Origin: Thermus_A sp040290245
GTDB taxonomy: Bacteria; Deinococcota; Deinococci; Deinococcales; Thermaceae
Direction of reading: 5' to 3'
Length of the DNA stretch: 48,818 bases
Assembly: GCF_040290245.1 (NCBI RefSeq)
Contig: NZ_PSMQ01000005.1
Span: 1 to 48,818, forward strand
The stretch's first letter is position 1; each line of letters begins with the position of its first letter. Under the pieces are notes generated by a model that ran no database searches, was not told where the DNA came from, and saw nothing but the letters and a program-made list of their open reading frames with translations. The translations under genes were made by a program, and so were the position numbers. Of this stretch, positions 13,944-30,080 are shown piece by piece.

Positions 13944-15115
13944 GCGTAGGCACCGAGCTTCTGTACGGGGAGACCCTGGACACCAACACGGCGGAGATCG
14001 CCAAAAGCCTCAAGCCCTACGCCCTAAAGGTGGAGCGCACCCTCCGGGTTTTGGACGAGCTTGGGCCCTTGGCCCGTGAGGTGGGGGAGGCCTGGGCGAG
14101 GGCGCGGCTTTTGGTCCTTTCCGGTGGGCTTGGCCCCACCCCGGATGACCTCACCCGGGAGGCGGTGGCCATGGCCTTGGGGGAGGAGCTTTTCCTAGAC
14201 GAGGAGATGCTCGAGGAAATAGAGGCCTTTTTTCAATCCCGAGGCCGCAGGATGCCGGAGGCCAACCGCAAGCAGGCCTTCCGCATCCCCTCGGCCCGCT
14301 TTTTGAAAAACCCTCGGGGTACAGCCCCCGGCTGGTGGGTCAGGAGGGAGGGCAAGGACCTGGTCCTCCTGCCCGGGCCTCCCGCGGAGTGGCGGCCCAT
14401 CTGGGCGGAGCTCCTCCCCGCCTTGGGCCTGCCCTTGAGGGATTACAAGGAGCGGGTCTTAAAGACCTGGGGCATCGGCGAGTCGGATCTGGTGGAGCGG
14501 ATCGCAGACCTTTTCCCTGAGGCCTCGAGGGAGGGGTTGGAGGTGGGCACCTACGCCAAGGCCAGCGGGGTGGAGGTGGTCCTTAGGGGCCCGGCCGATG
14601 CGGTCGACCGGTTGGCAGACCGGGTGAAGAGGCGGCTTCTCAAGGAGGTCTGGGGCGAGGGGGGGGAGACGATGGCCGCCTTGGTGCAAAGGAGGCTCCT
14701 TTTGGAAGAGGCCACCCTCGCCACGATGGAGAGCCTGACCGGGGGGCTTCTGGCGGCGGAGATCACCAAGGTGCCGGGGGCGAGCAAGGTCTACCTGGGG
14801 GGTGTGGTATCCTATACCCCAGGGGCCAAGGCCCGCTTTGGCGTACCGGAAGCCCTCTTAGACCGGACCGTTTCCGAGGAGGCGGCCCGGGCCATGGCGG
14901 AGGCGGCCCGGAGGAGCCTGGGGGCCACCTATGGGCTTTCCACCACCGGTGTGGCCGGGCCCGACCCTTTGGAGGGCCAGCCGGTGGGTACGGTGTATGT
15001 GGCCTTGGCGGGCCCCGGGGGGGTGGAGGTGCGGCGCTACCGCTTCCCCCCTTCCTCCCGGGAGGTCATCCGGCTCCGGTCGGTCTACGCGGCCTTGGCG
15101 CTTCTTCTGACATGA
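13922..15115 (+). CDS. cinA: CinA family protein (competence/damage-inducible; nicotinamide-nucleotide amidase)
   Basis: A 397-residue two-domain protein. Residues 1-~170 form the MoeA/MogA-like COG1058 domain (EIIGVGTELLYGETLDTN, then VLSGGLGPTPDDLTRE), an ADP-ribose pyrophosphatase in characterised homologues. Residues ~245-397 form the PncC-type amidase domain, with the catalytic serine in ESLTGGLLAAEI and the TTGVAGPDP loop. The protein recycles NMN to nicotinic acid mononucleotide; a role in competence is historical and comes from its linkage to recA. It overlaps ygfZ upstream and thpR downstream (4 bases), forming a cinA-thpR-recA-rny cluster. Confidence 0.93.
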   Translation: MERAEIIGVGTELLYGETLDTNTAEIAKSLKPYALKVERTLRVLDELGPLAREVGEAWARARLLVLSGGLGPTPDDLTREAVAMALGEELFLDEEMLEEIEAFFQSRGRRMPEANRKQAFRIPSARFLKNPRGTAPGWWVRREGKDLVLLPGPPAEWRPIWAELLPALGLPLRDYKERVLKTWGIGESDLVERIADLFPEASREGLEVGTYAKASGVEVVLRGPADAVDRLADRVKRRLLKEVWGEGGETMAALVQRRLLLEEATLATMESLTGGLLAAEITKVPGASKVYLGGVVSYTPGAKARFGVPEALLDRTVSEEAARAMAEAARRSLGATYGLSTTGVAGPDPLEGQPVGTVYVALAGPGGVEVRRYRFPPSSREVIRLRSVYAALALLLT

Positions 15116-15693
15116 GGCTCTTCTACGCGGTCTTCCCCCCTCTGGAGGTGCAAAAGGCCCTGGCGGAGGCCCAGAAACGTCTGGACCCCTTCAGGGGTTG
15201 GAGAAAGACCCCGCTCCATCAGCTTCACCTCACCCTCCTCTTCCTAGGAGAGGTGCCCGAGGAGGCGGTGAAAGACCTGGTGGAGCTGGGGCACCGTCTG
15301 GCCCAGGCCGTGCCCCCGTTCCCCGCCCGGATCCGGGGCACCGGGTACTTCCCCAATGAGGGCTCTCCCCGGGTCTGGTTTGCCAAGGCGGAAGGGGAAG
15401 GGTTCGCCCTTCTGGCCGAGGGGCTCCGGGCAAAGGCTGGAAGCCCAGATCCCAAGCCGTTTGCCCCCCATATCACCCTGGCCCGGAAGAAAGGGCCCGC
15501 CCCCAGGGTGGGGCCCGTGGTCTTCGGCCTCGAGTTCTTGGTGGAGGAGTTTGCCCTGGTCCAGTCTGTGTTAAAGCCCACGGGGCCGGAGTACCGGATC
15601 CTCGAGAGGTTCTTCCTCCGTGCCCCTGGAAAAAGAGGTGAACATGAACGAGGAGAAGAAAAAGGCTCTGGAAAACGCCCTCAAGACGATTGA
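15112..15693 (+). CDS. thpR: RNA 2',3'-cyclic phosphodiesterase (ThpR/LigT)
   Basis: A 193-residue 2H phosphoesterase. The two catalytic H-x-T-x motifs are HLTL (H39, T41) and HITL (H120, T122), about 80 residues apart as in ThpR. Members hydrolyse 2',3'-cyclic phosphate ends and, in vitro, ligate tRNA halves. The recA start lies 50 bases inside its 3' end, so the charged C-terminal tail (PGKRGEHERGEEKGSGKRPQDD-like, about 20 residues) is forced by the recA sequence and is probably not conserved. The 4-base ATGA overlap with cinA indicates coupled translation. Confidence 0.9.
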   Translation: MRLFYAVFPPLEVQKALAEAQKRLDPFRGWRKTPLHQLHLTLLFLGEVPEEAVKDLVELGHRLAQAVPPFPARIRGTGYFPNEGSPRVWFAKAEGEGFALLAEGLRAKAGSPDPKPFAPHITLARKKGPAPRVGPVVFGLEFLVEEFALVQSVLKPTGPEYRILERFFLRAPGKRGEHERGEEKGSGKRPQDD

Positions 15694-16663
15694 GAAGGAG
15701 TTCGGCAAGGGGGCCATCATGCGGCTTGGGGAGATGCCCAAGCAGCAAGTAGACGTGATTCCTACGGGTTCTTTGGCTTTGGACCTGGCCTTGGGCATCG
15801 GCGGGATTCCCCGGGGACGGGTGATCGAGATCTACGGCCCCGAGTCCGGAGGGAAGACCACCTTGGCCCTCACCATCATCGCCCAGGCCCAGCGCCTGGG
15901 CGGGCTCGCCGCCTTTGTAGACGCGGAGCACGCCCTGGACCCCCAGTACGCGGCGAGGCTGGGGGTGGACGTGGAGAACCTTTTGGTCTCCCAGCCGGAC
16001 ACGGGGGAGCAGGCTCTGGAGATCGTGGAGCTCCTTGCCCGCTCGGGGGCGGTGGACGTGGTGGTGGTGGACTCGGTGGCCGCCTTGGTCCCCAAGGCCG
16101 AGATCGAGGGAGAGATGGGGGATTCGCATGTGGGCCTCCAGGCCCGGCTCATGAGCCAGGCCCTGCGGAAGCTCACCGCCGTCCTTTCCAAGAGCAACAC
16201 CGCGGCGATCTTCATCAACCAGGTGCGGGAGAAGGTGGGGGTGATGTACGGCAACCCCGAGACCACCCCGGGGGGACGGGCCCTCAAGTTCTACAGCTCC
16301 GTCCGGTTGGACGTGCGCAAAAGCGGCGGCCCCATCAAGGAGGGGAACGAGGCGGTGGGGATCAAGGTCAAGGTCAAGGTGGTGAAGAACAAGCTGGCCC
16401 CGCCCTTTCGGGAGGCGGAGCTGGAGATCTACTTCGGCCGTGGCCTGGACCCCTTGATGGACCTGGTGAACGTGGCCGTGGCCGCCGAGGTCATTCAGAA
16501 GGCGGGAAGCTGGCTTTCTTACGGGGAGATCCGCCTGGGCCAGGGCAAGGAAAAGGCCGCGGAGTTCCTCAAGGAGCGGCCCGACCTGGTGGAGGAGATC
16601 CGCGCCCGGGTTCTGGAGCGGGCGAGCCAGGTGGTCCTCGCAGCGAGCGACGAGGAGGGGTAG
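15644..16663 (+). CDS. recA: Recombinase A (RecA)
   Basis: A 339-residue RecA, the ATP-dependent strand-exchange protein of homologous recombination and transformation. Walker A is GPESGGKTT at 65-73; the VVVVDSVAAL strand (Walker B), the GNPETTPGGRALKFY DNA-binding L2 region and the KVKVVKNKLAPPF segment are intact. The start is ATG 15644, preceded by AAAAGAGGTGAAC; an in-frame start 24 bases upstream would remove this spacing. The same AAAAGAGGTGAAC-ATG block precedes rpoB. There is no separate promoter visible and no LexA-type operator, so it is probably transcribed with cinA-thpR. The next gene, rny, starts at the base after its stop codon. Confidence 0.98.
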   Translation: MNEEKKKALENALKTIEKEFGKGAIMRLGEMPKQQVDVIPTGSLALDLALGIGGIPRGRVIEIYGPESGGKTTLALTIIAQAQRLGGLAAFVDAEHALDPQYAARLGVDVENLLVSQPDTGEQALEIVELLARSGAVDVVVVDSVAALVPKAEIEGEMGDSHVGLQARLMSQALRKLTAVLSKSNTAAIFINQVREKVGVMYGNPETTPGGRALKFYSSVRLDVRKSGGPIKEGNEAVGIKVKVKVVKNKLAPPFREAELEIYFGRGLDPLMDLVNVAVAAEVIQKAGSWLSYGEIRLGQGKEKAAEFLKERPDLVEEIRARVLERASQVVLAASDEEG

Positions 16664-18334
16664 ATGAGCGGTTTGGAGATCGCCCTCCTCCTGACGGCCC
16701 TCGTCTTGGCCGGGGCCCTCGTGTTCAGGAGAAGGGCGGGGGAGGCTGCCCTTTTAGAGGAGAAGCGGCTCCTCGAGGCCGCCCGGGCCGAGGCCAAGGA
16801 GGTCCTCGAGGCCGCCAAGGCGGAGGCCAAAGAGCTTCTGGAGGTGGCCCGCCGGGAGGCCCGCGCCCTGCGGGAGGAGGCCCAGGCCACGCGCGAGCGC
16901 ACCTTGCAGGAGGCGGAGGAGCTCTTAAGGCGCCGCCAGGCCGAGGCGGAGGCCCGGCTCAAGGGGCTGGAGGAGCGGCTCAGGGTCCAGGAGGCGGAGC
17001 TCAAGGAGGAGCGGGAGCGGCTTAGGGCCGAGCGGGAGGAGCTCAAGAAGGAGGCGGAGCGGCTTTCCAAGAGGGCCGAGGGGTTGGACCTGCGCGAGGC
17101 GCGCCTTTCCGAGACGGAGGCCCGGCTTAAGTCCAAGGAGGAGGCCCTTTGGGAGCGGGAAAAGGCCATCTCAGAGCGGGAAAGGGAGGTGGAGAAAAAA
17201 CTTCAGGAGGTGGCTGGGCTTTCCCGGGAGGAGGCCCAGCGGCTGATCCTCGAGCGGCTGGAGGCGGAGCTGGAGGAGGAGAAGGCGCAAAGGGTACGGG
17301 CCGCTCTGGAAAAGGCCCGCCTCGAGGCCAAGCGGGAGGCCCAGAAGATCCTCGCCCAGGCCATGCAGCGCCAGGCCTCCGAGACCGCGGCCCAGCTTGC
17401 GGTGAGCGTCGTCCCCATCCCTTCCGACGCCATGAAGGGCCGGATCATTGGAAGGGAAGGCAGGAACATCCGCACCTTTGAGGCCTTGACCGGTGTGGAT
17501 CTGATCATCGACGACACCCCAGAGGCTGTCCTCCTTTCCAGCTTCAACCCCATAAGGCGGGAGATCGCCCGCATGGCCCTGGAGGAGCTCATGCAGGACG
17601 GCCGCATCCACCCAGGCCGCATCGAGGAGGTGGTGGAGAAGGCCAAGCAGGAGATGAAGACCCTCCTTTACGAGAAGGGGGAGGAGGCCGCCCTCGAGGC
17701 GGGGGTGGTGGGGTTAAAGCCCGGTCTCGTCCAGCTTCTGGGCCGGCTTTACTTCCGTTCCAGCTACGGCCAGAACGTCCTCAAGCACTCGGTCCAGGTA
17801 GCCCACCTTTCCGGAATCATGGCGGCGGAACTGGGGCTGGACCCGGTGGTGGCCCGCCGGGCGGGGCTCCTCCACGACATCGGCAAAAGCGTGGACCGGG
17901 AGCTGGAGGGGACCCATGTGGAGATTGGCCTGGCCCTGGCCAAGCGCTTCGGGGAGGGGGAGGAGGTCCTAGACGCCATCGCCCACCACCACGACCCGGA
18001 AAACGCCAAGACCCTGTACGCGGTGATCGTCTCCGCGGCGGATGCCCTTTCCGCCGCCCGGCCCGGGGCCAGGCGGGAGTCTTTGGAGGAGTACCTCCAG
18101 CGCCTGGAGAGCCTGGAGAAGATTGCCCTTTCCTTCCCCGGGGTGGAGCAGGCCTTTGCGGTCCAGGCGGGGCGGGAGGTGCGGGTCATCGTCCGCCCCG
18201 ACCAGATCTCCGATGCCAAGGCGGTCCTTTTGGCCCGGGAGATCGCCCGAAGGATCGAGCAAGAGATGAACTACCCGGGCCAGGTCCAGGTCACGGTGGT
18301 GCGGGAGACCCGGGTGGTGGAGGTGGCGCGGTGA
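16664..18334 (+). CDS. rny: Ribonuclease Y
   Basis: A 556-residue membrane-anchored endoribonuclease that starts mRNA decay. Order of domains: an N-terminal transmembrane helix (about 4-21), a long highly charged coiled coil (about 27-240), a KH domain with the GxxG loop G263-G266 (GREG), and an HD domain with H404-D405 (LLHDIGKS) followed by AIAHHHDPE. The active residues are all present. It begins directly at the recA stop (TAG-ATG), so translation is coupled. The linkage cinA-thpR-recA-rny is known from Thermus and other phyla. Confidence 0.96.
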   Translation: MSGLEIALLLTALVLAGALVFRRRAGEAALLEEKRLLEAARAEAKEVLEAAKAEAKELLEVARREARALREEAQATRERTLQEAEELLRRRQAEAEARLKGLEERLRVQEAELKEERERLRAEREELKKEAERLSKRAEGLDLREARLSETEARLKSKEEALWEREKAISEREREVEKKLQEVAGLSREEAQRLILERLEAELEEEKAQRVRAALEKARLEAKREAQKILAQAMQRQASETAAQLAVSVVPIPSDAMKGRIIGREGRNIRTFEALTGVDLIIDDTPEAVLLSSFNPIRREIARMALEELMQDGRIHPGRIEEVVEKAKQEMKTLLYEKGEEAALEAGVVGLKPGLVQLLGRLYFRSSYGQNVLKHSVQVAHLSGIMAAELGLDPVVARRAGLLHDIGKSVDRELEGTHVEIGLALAKRFGEGEEVLDAIAHHHDPENAKTLYAVIVSAADALSAARPGARRESLEEYLQRLESLEKIALSFPGVEQAFAVQAGREVRVIVRPDQISDAKAVLLAREIARRIEQEMNYPGQVQVTVVRETRVVEVAR

Positions 18335-18377
18335 GGAGGGCCGCTCCAAGGCCTGGGGACCCCTGCTGCAGATGGGC

Positions 18378-18386
18378 TGATAGAAT
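18378..18386 (+). promoter_or_regulatory. Extended -10 promoter of mreB (leaderless type)
   Basis: TGA-TAGAAT (an extended -10) ends 8 bases before the mreB ATG (18395), so transcription should begin at or just before the start codon. A convincing -35 is absent, which fits an extended -10 promoter. Confidence 0.55.
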
Positions 18387-18394
18387 GGGGCGGT

Positions 18395-19429
18395 ATGTTT
18401 AGGGGCGAGGACATCGGGATCGACCTGGGGACGGCGAGCGTCCTCATCTACGTGCGGGGGAAGGGGATCGTCCTGAAGGAGCCTTCCGTCATCGCGGTGG
18501 TCCAGGACAAAAAGGAGGTCAAGGCGGTGGGGGCCGAGGCCTATCGGATGCTGGGCCGCACCCCAGGGAATATCATCGCGGTGCGGCCTTTAAAGGACGG
18601 GGTCATCGCGGACTACGGCCTCACGGAGAAGATGCTCATCCTCTTCCTGAAAAAGGTCCTTTCCCCCGCGGCCCGCTTCTTCAAGCCCCGGGTGATGGTG
18701 GGGGTCCCCTCGGGGGTGACGGACGTGGAGCGCCGGGCGGTGGTCCAGGCGGTGGCCGAGGCGGGGGCGAGCAAGGTCTACCTCATCGAGGAGCCCTTGG
18801 CCGCGGCCATTGGGGCGGGGATCAATGTGGCCGAGCCCACGGGGAGCATGGTGGTGGACATCGGCGGGGGCTCCACGGACATCGCGGTCATCTCCTTGGG
18901 GGGGATCGTCCGCTCGGAAAGCCTCCGCATCGCGGGGAACGAGATGGACCAGGCCATCATCCGCCACATCCGGCAGAAGCACAACCTCCTCATCGGCGAA
19001 AGAACGGCGGAGGAGCTCAAGATCCAGCTCGGCCGGGCCAAGGTCCTTCCTGAGGAGGAGAAGGAGGTGGCGGAGATCCGGGGCCGGGACCTGATCACCG
19101 GCCTGCCCAAGACGGTGGAGATCGGGATGGAGGACGTAGCCGAGGCCTTGCAGGAGCCCCTGGAGAAGATCATCCAGGGGGTGAAGGGGGTTTTGGAGGC
19201 CACCCCGCCTGAGCTGATCTCGGACATCATCGACCGGGGCATCCTCCTTACCGGGGGCGGGGCGCTTCTCAAGAACCTGGATCTGGCTCTGCAGGAGGCC
19301 ACCGGGGTACCGGTGGTGGTGGCGGAAAACCCCATTGAAGCGGTGGCCCTGGGCACGGGGAGGGCCTTGGAGATGATCCACGTTCTGGAGGATGCCCTCC
19401 TCTCCTTGGACAAGGTTTTGAAGAAGTAG
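18395..19429 (+). CDS. mreB: Rod shape-determining protein MreB
   Basis: A 344-residue bacterial actin that polymerises along the inner membrane and directs cell-wall synthesis. It has the actin phosphate-1 motif (DIGIDLGTASVLIYV), phosphate-2 (VVDIGGGSTDIAVISLGG) and the adenosine motif (GILLTGGGALLKNLD). Full length. MreC/MreD are not next to it; instead fabZ follows after 3 bases. Since it has its own leaderless promoter, it may lead the transcription of fabZ and the S4 protein gene. Confidence 0.97.
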   Translation: MFRGEDIGIDLGTASVLIYVRGKGIVLKEPSVIAVVQDKKEVKAVGAEAYRMLGRTPGNIIAVRPLKDGVIADYGLTEKMLILFLKKVLSPAARFFKPRVMVGVPSGVTDVERRAVVQAVAEAGASKVYLIEEPLAAAIGAGINVAEPTGSMVVDIGGGSTDIAVISLGGIVRSESLRIAGNEMDQAIIRHIRQKHNLLIGERTAEELKIQLGRAKVLPEEEKEVAEIRGRDLITGLPKTVEIGMEDVAEALQEPLEKIIQGVKGVLEATPPELISDIIDRGILLTGGGALLKNLDLALQEATGVPVVVAENPIEAVALGTGRALEMIHVLEDALLSLDKVLKK

Positions 19430-19432
19430 GGT

Positions 19433-19852
19433 ATGGACATCCGGGAGATCCTGAAGCTTTTACCCCACCGCCACCCCTTCCTCCTCATCGACCGGGTTTT
19501 GGAGGCCGACGAGACCCGCTTCCGCGTCCTCAAGAACGTTACCTACAACGAGCCCTACTTCGTGGGCCATTTCCCAGACCATCCGGTGATGCCGGGGGTG
19601 CTCCTTTTGGAGGCCATGGCCCAGGCGGCGGTGGCGAGCCTGGCCAAAAGGCCCGAGCTCGAGCCCGGGGCTTTGGCCTTCCTCGCGGGGGTGGAGGAGG
19701 CCCGGTTTAAAAAGCCCGTCTATCCCGGGGATACCCTCGTCCTCGAGGGGGAGCTCCTCTTCTTCCGCCATAGGATCGGCAAGGTCCGGGTGCGGGCTTT
19801 GGTGGGGGAGGAGGAGCGGGCGGCGGCGGTCTTGACCTTCGCCCTTGCGTGA
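19433..19852 (+). CDS. fabZ: (3R)-hydroxyacyl-[acyl-carrier-protein] dehydratase FabZ
   Basis: A 139-residue hot-dog-fold dehydratase of type II fatty acid synthesis. The catalytic His is H46 (VGHFPDHPVMPG) and the Glu is E60 (LLLEAMAQ). Start and length match the family, with N-terminal LLPHRHPFLLIDRV typical of FabZ. Its TGA stop overlaps the ATG of the next gene (TGATG). Confidence 0.97.
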   Translation: MDIREILKLLPHRHPFLLIDRVLEADETRFRVLKNVTYNEPYFVGHFPDHPVMPGVLLLEAMAQAAVASLAKRPELEPGALAFLAGVEEARFKKPVYPGDTLVLEGELLFFRHRIGKVRVRALVGEEERAAAVLTFALA

Positions 19853-20490
19853 TGGAGGCGCTTAAGGCCTACATCCAAAAGGCCCGGGGAGGGAGGGTGG
19901 TCCGCACCCCCTTTCTTTCGCCGCAAGAGCAGGACTGGCTTCGCAAGATGGCCTCTTCGGAGGGTCTTAAGGTGAGCTTCTTTGGTGGGTTTCCCATGGC
20001 GGAAAGGCGGTGCGCGGTCCTCTACCCCGAGGAGGTCCCCTCCGTTTCCGACCCGGTGAAGGTGGTCTATCTGGAGGAGCCTCCCGAACCCTCCCCGTAC
20101 GTGGGGGAGGTGGAGGAGCTGGAAGAGGGTGTTCTCGTGGCCCTTCTTCCTGAGGCGGAAAAGGCCCTCCTGGCCCAGGGCCTCGTCCTCCTACCCCCGC
20201 CCGAGGGGGCGCTCAGGCCCCTCAAGGAGGGGGTCCAGACCCTGGTGGTGCCGAGCCTGCGGGTGGATGCGGTGGGGGCCAAGGGCTTCGGGGTGAGCCG
20301 GACCTATTTCCAAGAAGGGGTAAAGGCGGGCAAGGTGCGCCTTAGGGGCCGAATGGCTACGCCTAAAGACGAGCTCGTCCCCGGGGACGTCCTGTATGCG
20401 GAGGGGCTTGGGGTGCTTAAGGTCCTGGAGGTCCTAGGGTCCACCCGGAAAGGGCGCATCCGGGTGCGGGTGGAAAGGGGGCGGGCTTGA
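19852..20490 (+). CDS. YlmH-like S4-domain RNA-binding protein
   Basis: A 212-residue protein starting at ATG 19852; a GTG one codon earlier is also in frame. The C-terminal part holds an S4 RNA-binding motif (GFGVSRTYFQEGVKAGKVRLRGR, about residues 143-165) followed by VPGDVLYAEGLG. The N-terminal part corresponds to the YlmH/Sll1252 domain, including a pattern like FFGGFPMAERRCAVLYPEE. YlmH homologues bind stalled 50S ribosomal subunits or RNA, and in cyanobacteria act in photosystem repair; the role here is inferred from the fold. It lies just upstream of rpoB. Confidence 0.8.
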   Translation: MEALKAYIQKARGGRVVRTPFLSPQEQDWLRKMASSEGLKVSFFGGFPMAERRCAVLYPEEVPSVSDPVKVVYLEEPPEPSPYVGEVEELEEGVLVALLPEAEKALLAQGLVLLPPPEGALRPLKEGVQTLVVPSLRVDAVGAKGFGVSRTYFQEGVKAGKVRLRGRMATPKDELVPGDVLYAEGLGVLKVLEVLGSTRKGRIRVRVERGRA

Positions 20491-20514
20491 TTTACCCTCC
20501 CTTTTTATGATAAA
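20487..20514 (+). promoter_or_regulatory. Probable rpoBC promoter
   Basis: TTGATT (20487-20492), a 16-base spacer, then GATAAA (20509-20514); an overlapping TATGAT at 20506-20511 has a 13-base spacer and is a poorer match. Transcription from here would give a ~120-base structured leader. Confidence 0.5.
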
Positions 20515-20523
20515 GTGAAAGAT

Positions 20524-20611
20524 GTGCTCTTTGGTCGGGCCAAGGGAGCACGGTAAGAGCCAGCCGCCGCGGGGAGCGTGGCTTCCCGCGGAAGAACCCT
20601 GTTAGCTTACC
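20524..20611 (+). promoter_or_regulatory. Structured 5' leader of rpoB
   Basis: Three helices can be drawn. Hairpin 1 (20524-20551): GTGCTC..GGAGCAC extended by T-G and T-A pairs and a GG/CC pair after one bulge. An enclosing helix GGTAAG (20552-20557) with CTTACC (20606-20611). Inside it hairpin 2 (20567-20591): CCGCGGGGA with TTCCCGCGG and a 7-base loop. There is no T run, so it is not a plain terminator. I do not recognise a known riboswitch or ribosomal-protein leader. Confidence 0.5.
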
Positions 20612-20641
20612 TCGGGCGGCCCAAAGCCAAAAGAGGTGAAC

Positions 20642-23998
<3,357 letters not shown>

Positions 23999-24006
23999 GG
24001 GGGAGC

Positions 24007-28608
<4,602 letters not shown>

Positions 28609-28625
28609 GGGCGGAAAGTTCGGGC

Positions 28626-29195
28626 ATGCTCGCGCGCCTTTTCGGGGCCTTCCAACAGGTGGGGCAGGACCTCTTCGCCCAACGGCTTATCACCGCCACC
28701 GCCGGGAACTTCTCCGTCCGGACGCCCAAGGGGTTTTTGATCACCAAAAGCGGGGTCCAGAAGGCCCATCTAACCCCGGAGGACCTTTTGGAGGTTCCCC
28801 TGGAGGGGGAGGTTCCCGAGGGGGCGAGCGTGGAAAGCATCGTCCACCGGGAGGTCTACCGGAGGACCGGGGCCACTGCCCTCGTCCACGCCCATCCCCG
28901 GGTGGCGGTGGCCCTTTCCTTCCACCTCGAGGCCTTAGAACCCATCGACTTAGAGGGCCGCTTCTACCTCCCGAAGGTACCCGTCCTCTCTCCAAGGACC
29001 GTCTCCGCCACGGAGGAGGCGGCCCTTGCGGTGGCCGAGGCCCTCCAGGGGCACCGGGCCTGCCTCCTCCGGGGGCACGGGGCCTTTACCAAAAGCGAGA
29101 AGGAGCGGCCCGAGGAGGCCCTCCTGGAGGCCTACAGCCTCATGACCAGCCTGGAGGAGGCGGCGGAGATCCTTTGGTATCACCGGCTTTGGTGA
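28626..29195 (+). CDS. Class II aldolase/adducin-family protein
   Basis: A 189-residue protein of the class II aldolase (L-fuculose-phosphate aldolase/methylthioribulose-phosphate dehydratase) family. Zinc ligands are the two His of HAHP (about 79 and 81 in LVHAHPRVAVALS) and a third in LLRGHGAF. The N-terminal TAGNFSVRT loop and TKSGVQKAHLTPEDLL bind substrate phosphate in the family. It is about 25 residues shorter than FucA. The natural substrate is not evident. It follows rpoC by 17 bases, so may be read through from it. Confidence 0.8.
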   Translation: MLARLFGAFQQVGQDLFAQRLITATAGNFSVRTPKGFLITKSGVQKAHLTPEDLLEVPLEGEVPEGASVESIVHREVYRRTGATALVHAHPRVAVALSFHLEALEPIDLEGRFYLPKVPVLSPRTVSATEEAALAVAEALQGHRACLLRGHGAFTKSEKERPEEALLEAYSLMTSLEEAAEILWYHRLW

Positions 29196-29207
29196 ACAGC
29201 CGCCGGC

Positions 29208-29236
29208 TTGTGCTTTTCCCATAAGTGGCGTAGACT
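29208..29236 (+). promoter_or_regulatory. Promoter of the alpha/beta-hydrolase gene (leaderless)
   Basis: TTGTGC (29208-29213), a 17-base spacer, TAGACT (29231-29236), then 7 bases to ATG 29244. The spacing is ideal and implies a leaderless mRNA. Confidence 0.6.
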
Positions 29237-29243
29237 ACACCCG

Positions 29244-30080
29244 ATGCGGGAGGAAATCGGGTACATCCCTCTGGGGGAGGTGGAGCTTTACGTGGAGGAC
29301 ACCGGGCCCCTTTCCGCTCCCGCCTTCATCGTCCTCCACGACGGCCCCGGTGGAAGCGCCTACCCCCTTCGGGAGGGGCTTTCCGAGTACCTGGAGGGCT
29401 ACCGGGTGGTCTACTTCGACCAGCGGGGCTCGGGGCGGAGCCTGGAGCTTCCCCCGGACCCGCGGCTTTTCACCATAGATGCCCTTGTGGAGGATGTGTG
29501 TGGCCTGGCGGAGGCCTTGGGCCTGGAGCGCTTCCGGCTTCTGGGCCACGGCTTCGGAGGGCTTGTGGCTTTGGAGGTGGCGCGAAGGGTCGAGGTGGAC
29601 GGCCTCCTCCTCATCGGCCCTTGGCTGAGTTTCCCCTGGCTTTCCCAGCAGCTCTGCCGGGCGGCGGGGTGTGAACCGGGGGAGGGGCCTGAAGACAACC
29701 TGGCCCGGGCCTTGGCAAAGGCCGACCCCAAGGCCCTGTTTGACCGCCTCATGTTCCCGAGCCTCCACGGCCGCCTGGAGTACGAGTGGCTCCTCGAGGG
29801 GGCGGCGCTTTTGGACCGGGCGGCGGTGGGGCTGGCCTTTGTGAAAAACGGCCTTTGGCGGTTGGACTACCGCCCTTACCTTTCCGGCCTCCGGGCCCCG
29901 GTGGAGGTGGTGGTAGGGGAGAGGGATGGGACCAGCTACCCCCTGGTGGAGGAAGCCATGGCCTTTCTGGAGGGGGGGCTCCAGGTCCTCCCCGAGGCGG
30001 GGCACTTTCCCTGGATCGACGACCCGGAGGCCTTCGGACGCGCCATTCGCACGGCCCTTTCCAGCCTGGTGGGGGTCTAG
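29244..30080 (+). CDS. Alpha/beta-hydrolase-fold protein, proline iminopeptidase-related, lacking the nucleophile
   Basis: A 278-residue protein with the fold and motifs of prolyl iminopeptidases: LHDGPGG (HGGPGG-type oxyanion loop, 32-37), YFDQRGSGRS at 57-66, the acid D228 (VGERDGTSYP) and the base H254 (PEAGHFPW). The nucleophile elbow, normally G-x-S-x-G, reads GHGFG at 101-105, so the serine is a glycine (codon GGC). The remembered T. thermophilus homologue, described as a proline iminopeptidase-related protein, also has HGFG, so the loss appears old and conserved. It cannot work as a classical serine hydrolase. The start ATG 29244 is set by the leaderless promoter. Confidence 0.85.
   Translation: MREEIGYIPLGEVELYVEDTGPLSAPAFIVLHDGPGGSAYPLREGLSEYLEGYRVVYFDQRGSGRSLELPPDPRLFTIDALVEDVCGLAEALGLERFRLLGHGFGGLVALEVARRVEVDGLLLIGPWLSFPWLSQQLCRAAGCEPGEGPEDNLARALAKADPKALFDRLMFPSLHGRLEYEWLLEGAALLDRAAVGLAFVKNGLWRLDYRPYLSGLRAPVEVVVGERDGTSYPLVEEAMAFLEGGLQVLPEAGHFPWIDDPEAFGRAIRTALSSLVGV

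Noticed and set aside
20524..20611. L10-type ribosomal protein leader before rpoB
   Set aside because: The rplJL genes are not here and I cannot match the L10-binding kink-turn features.
29208..29243. Upstream start of the alpha/beta-hydrolase
   Set aside because: It would place the coding region over the promoter hexamers; MREEIGY is the natural start.
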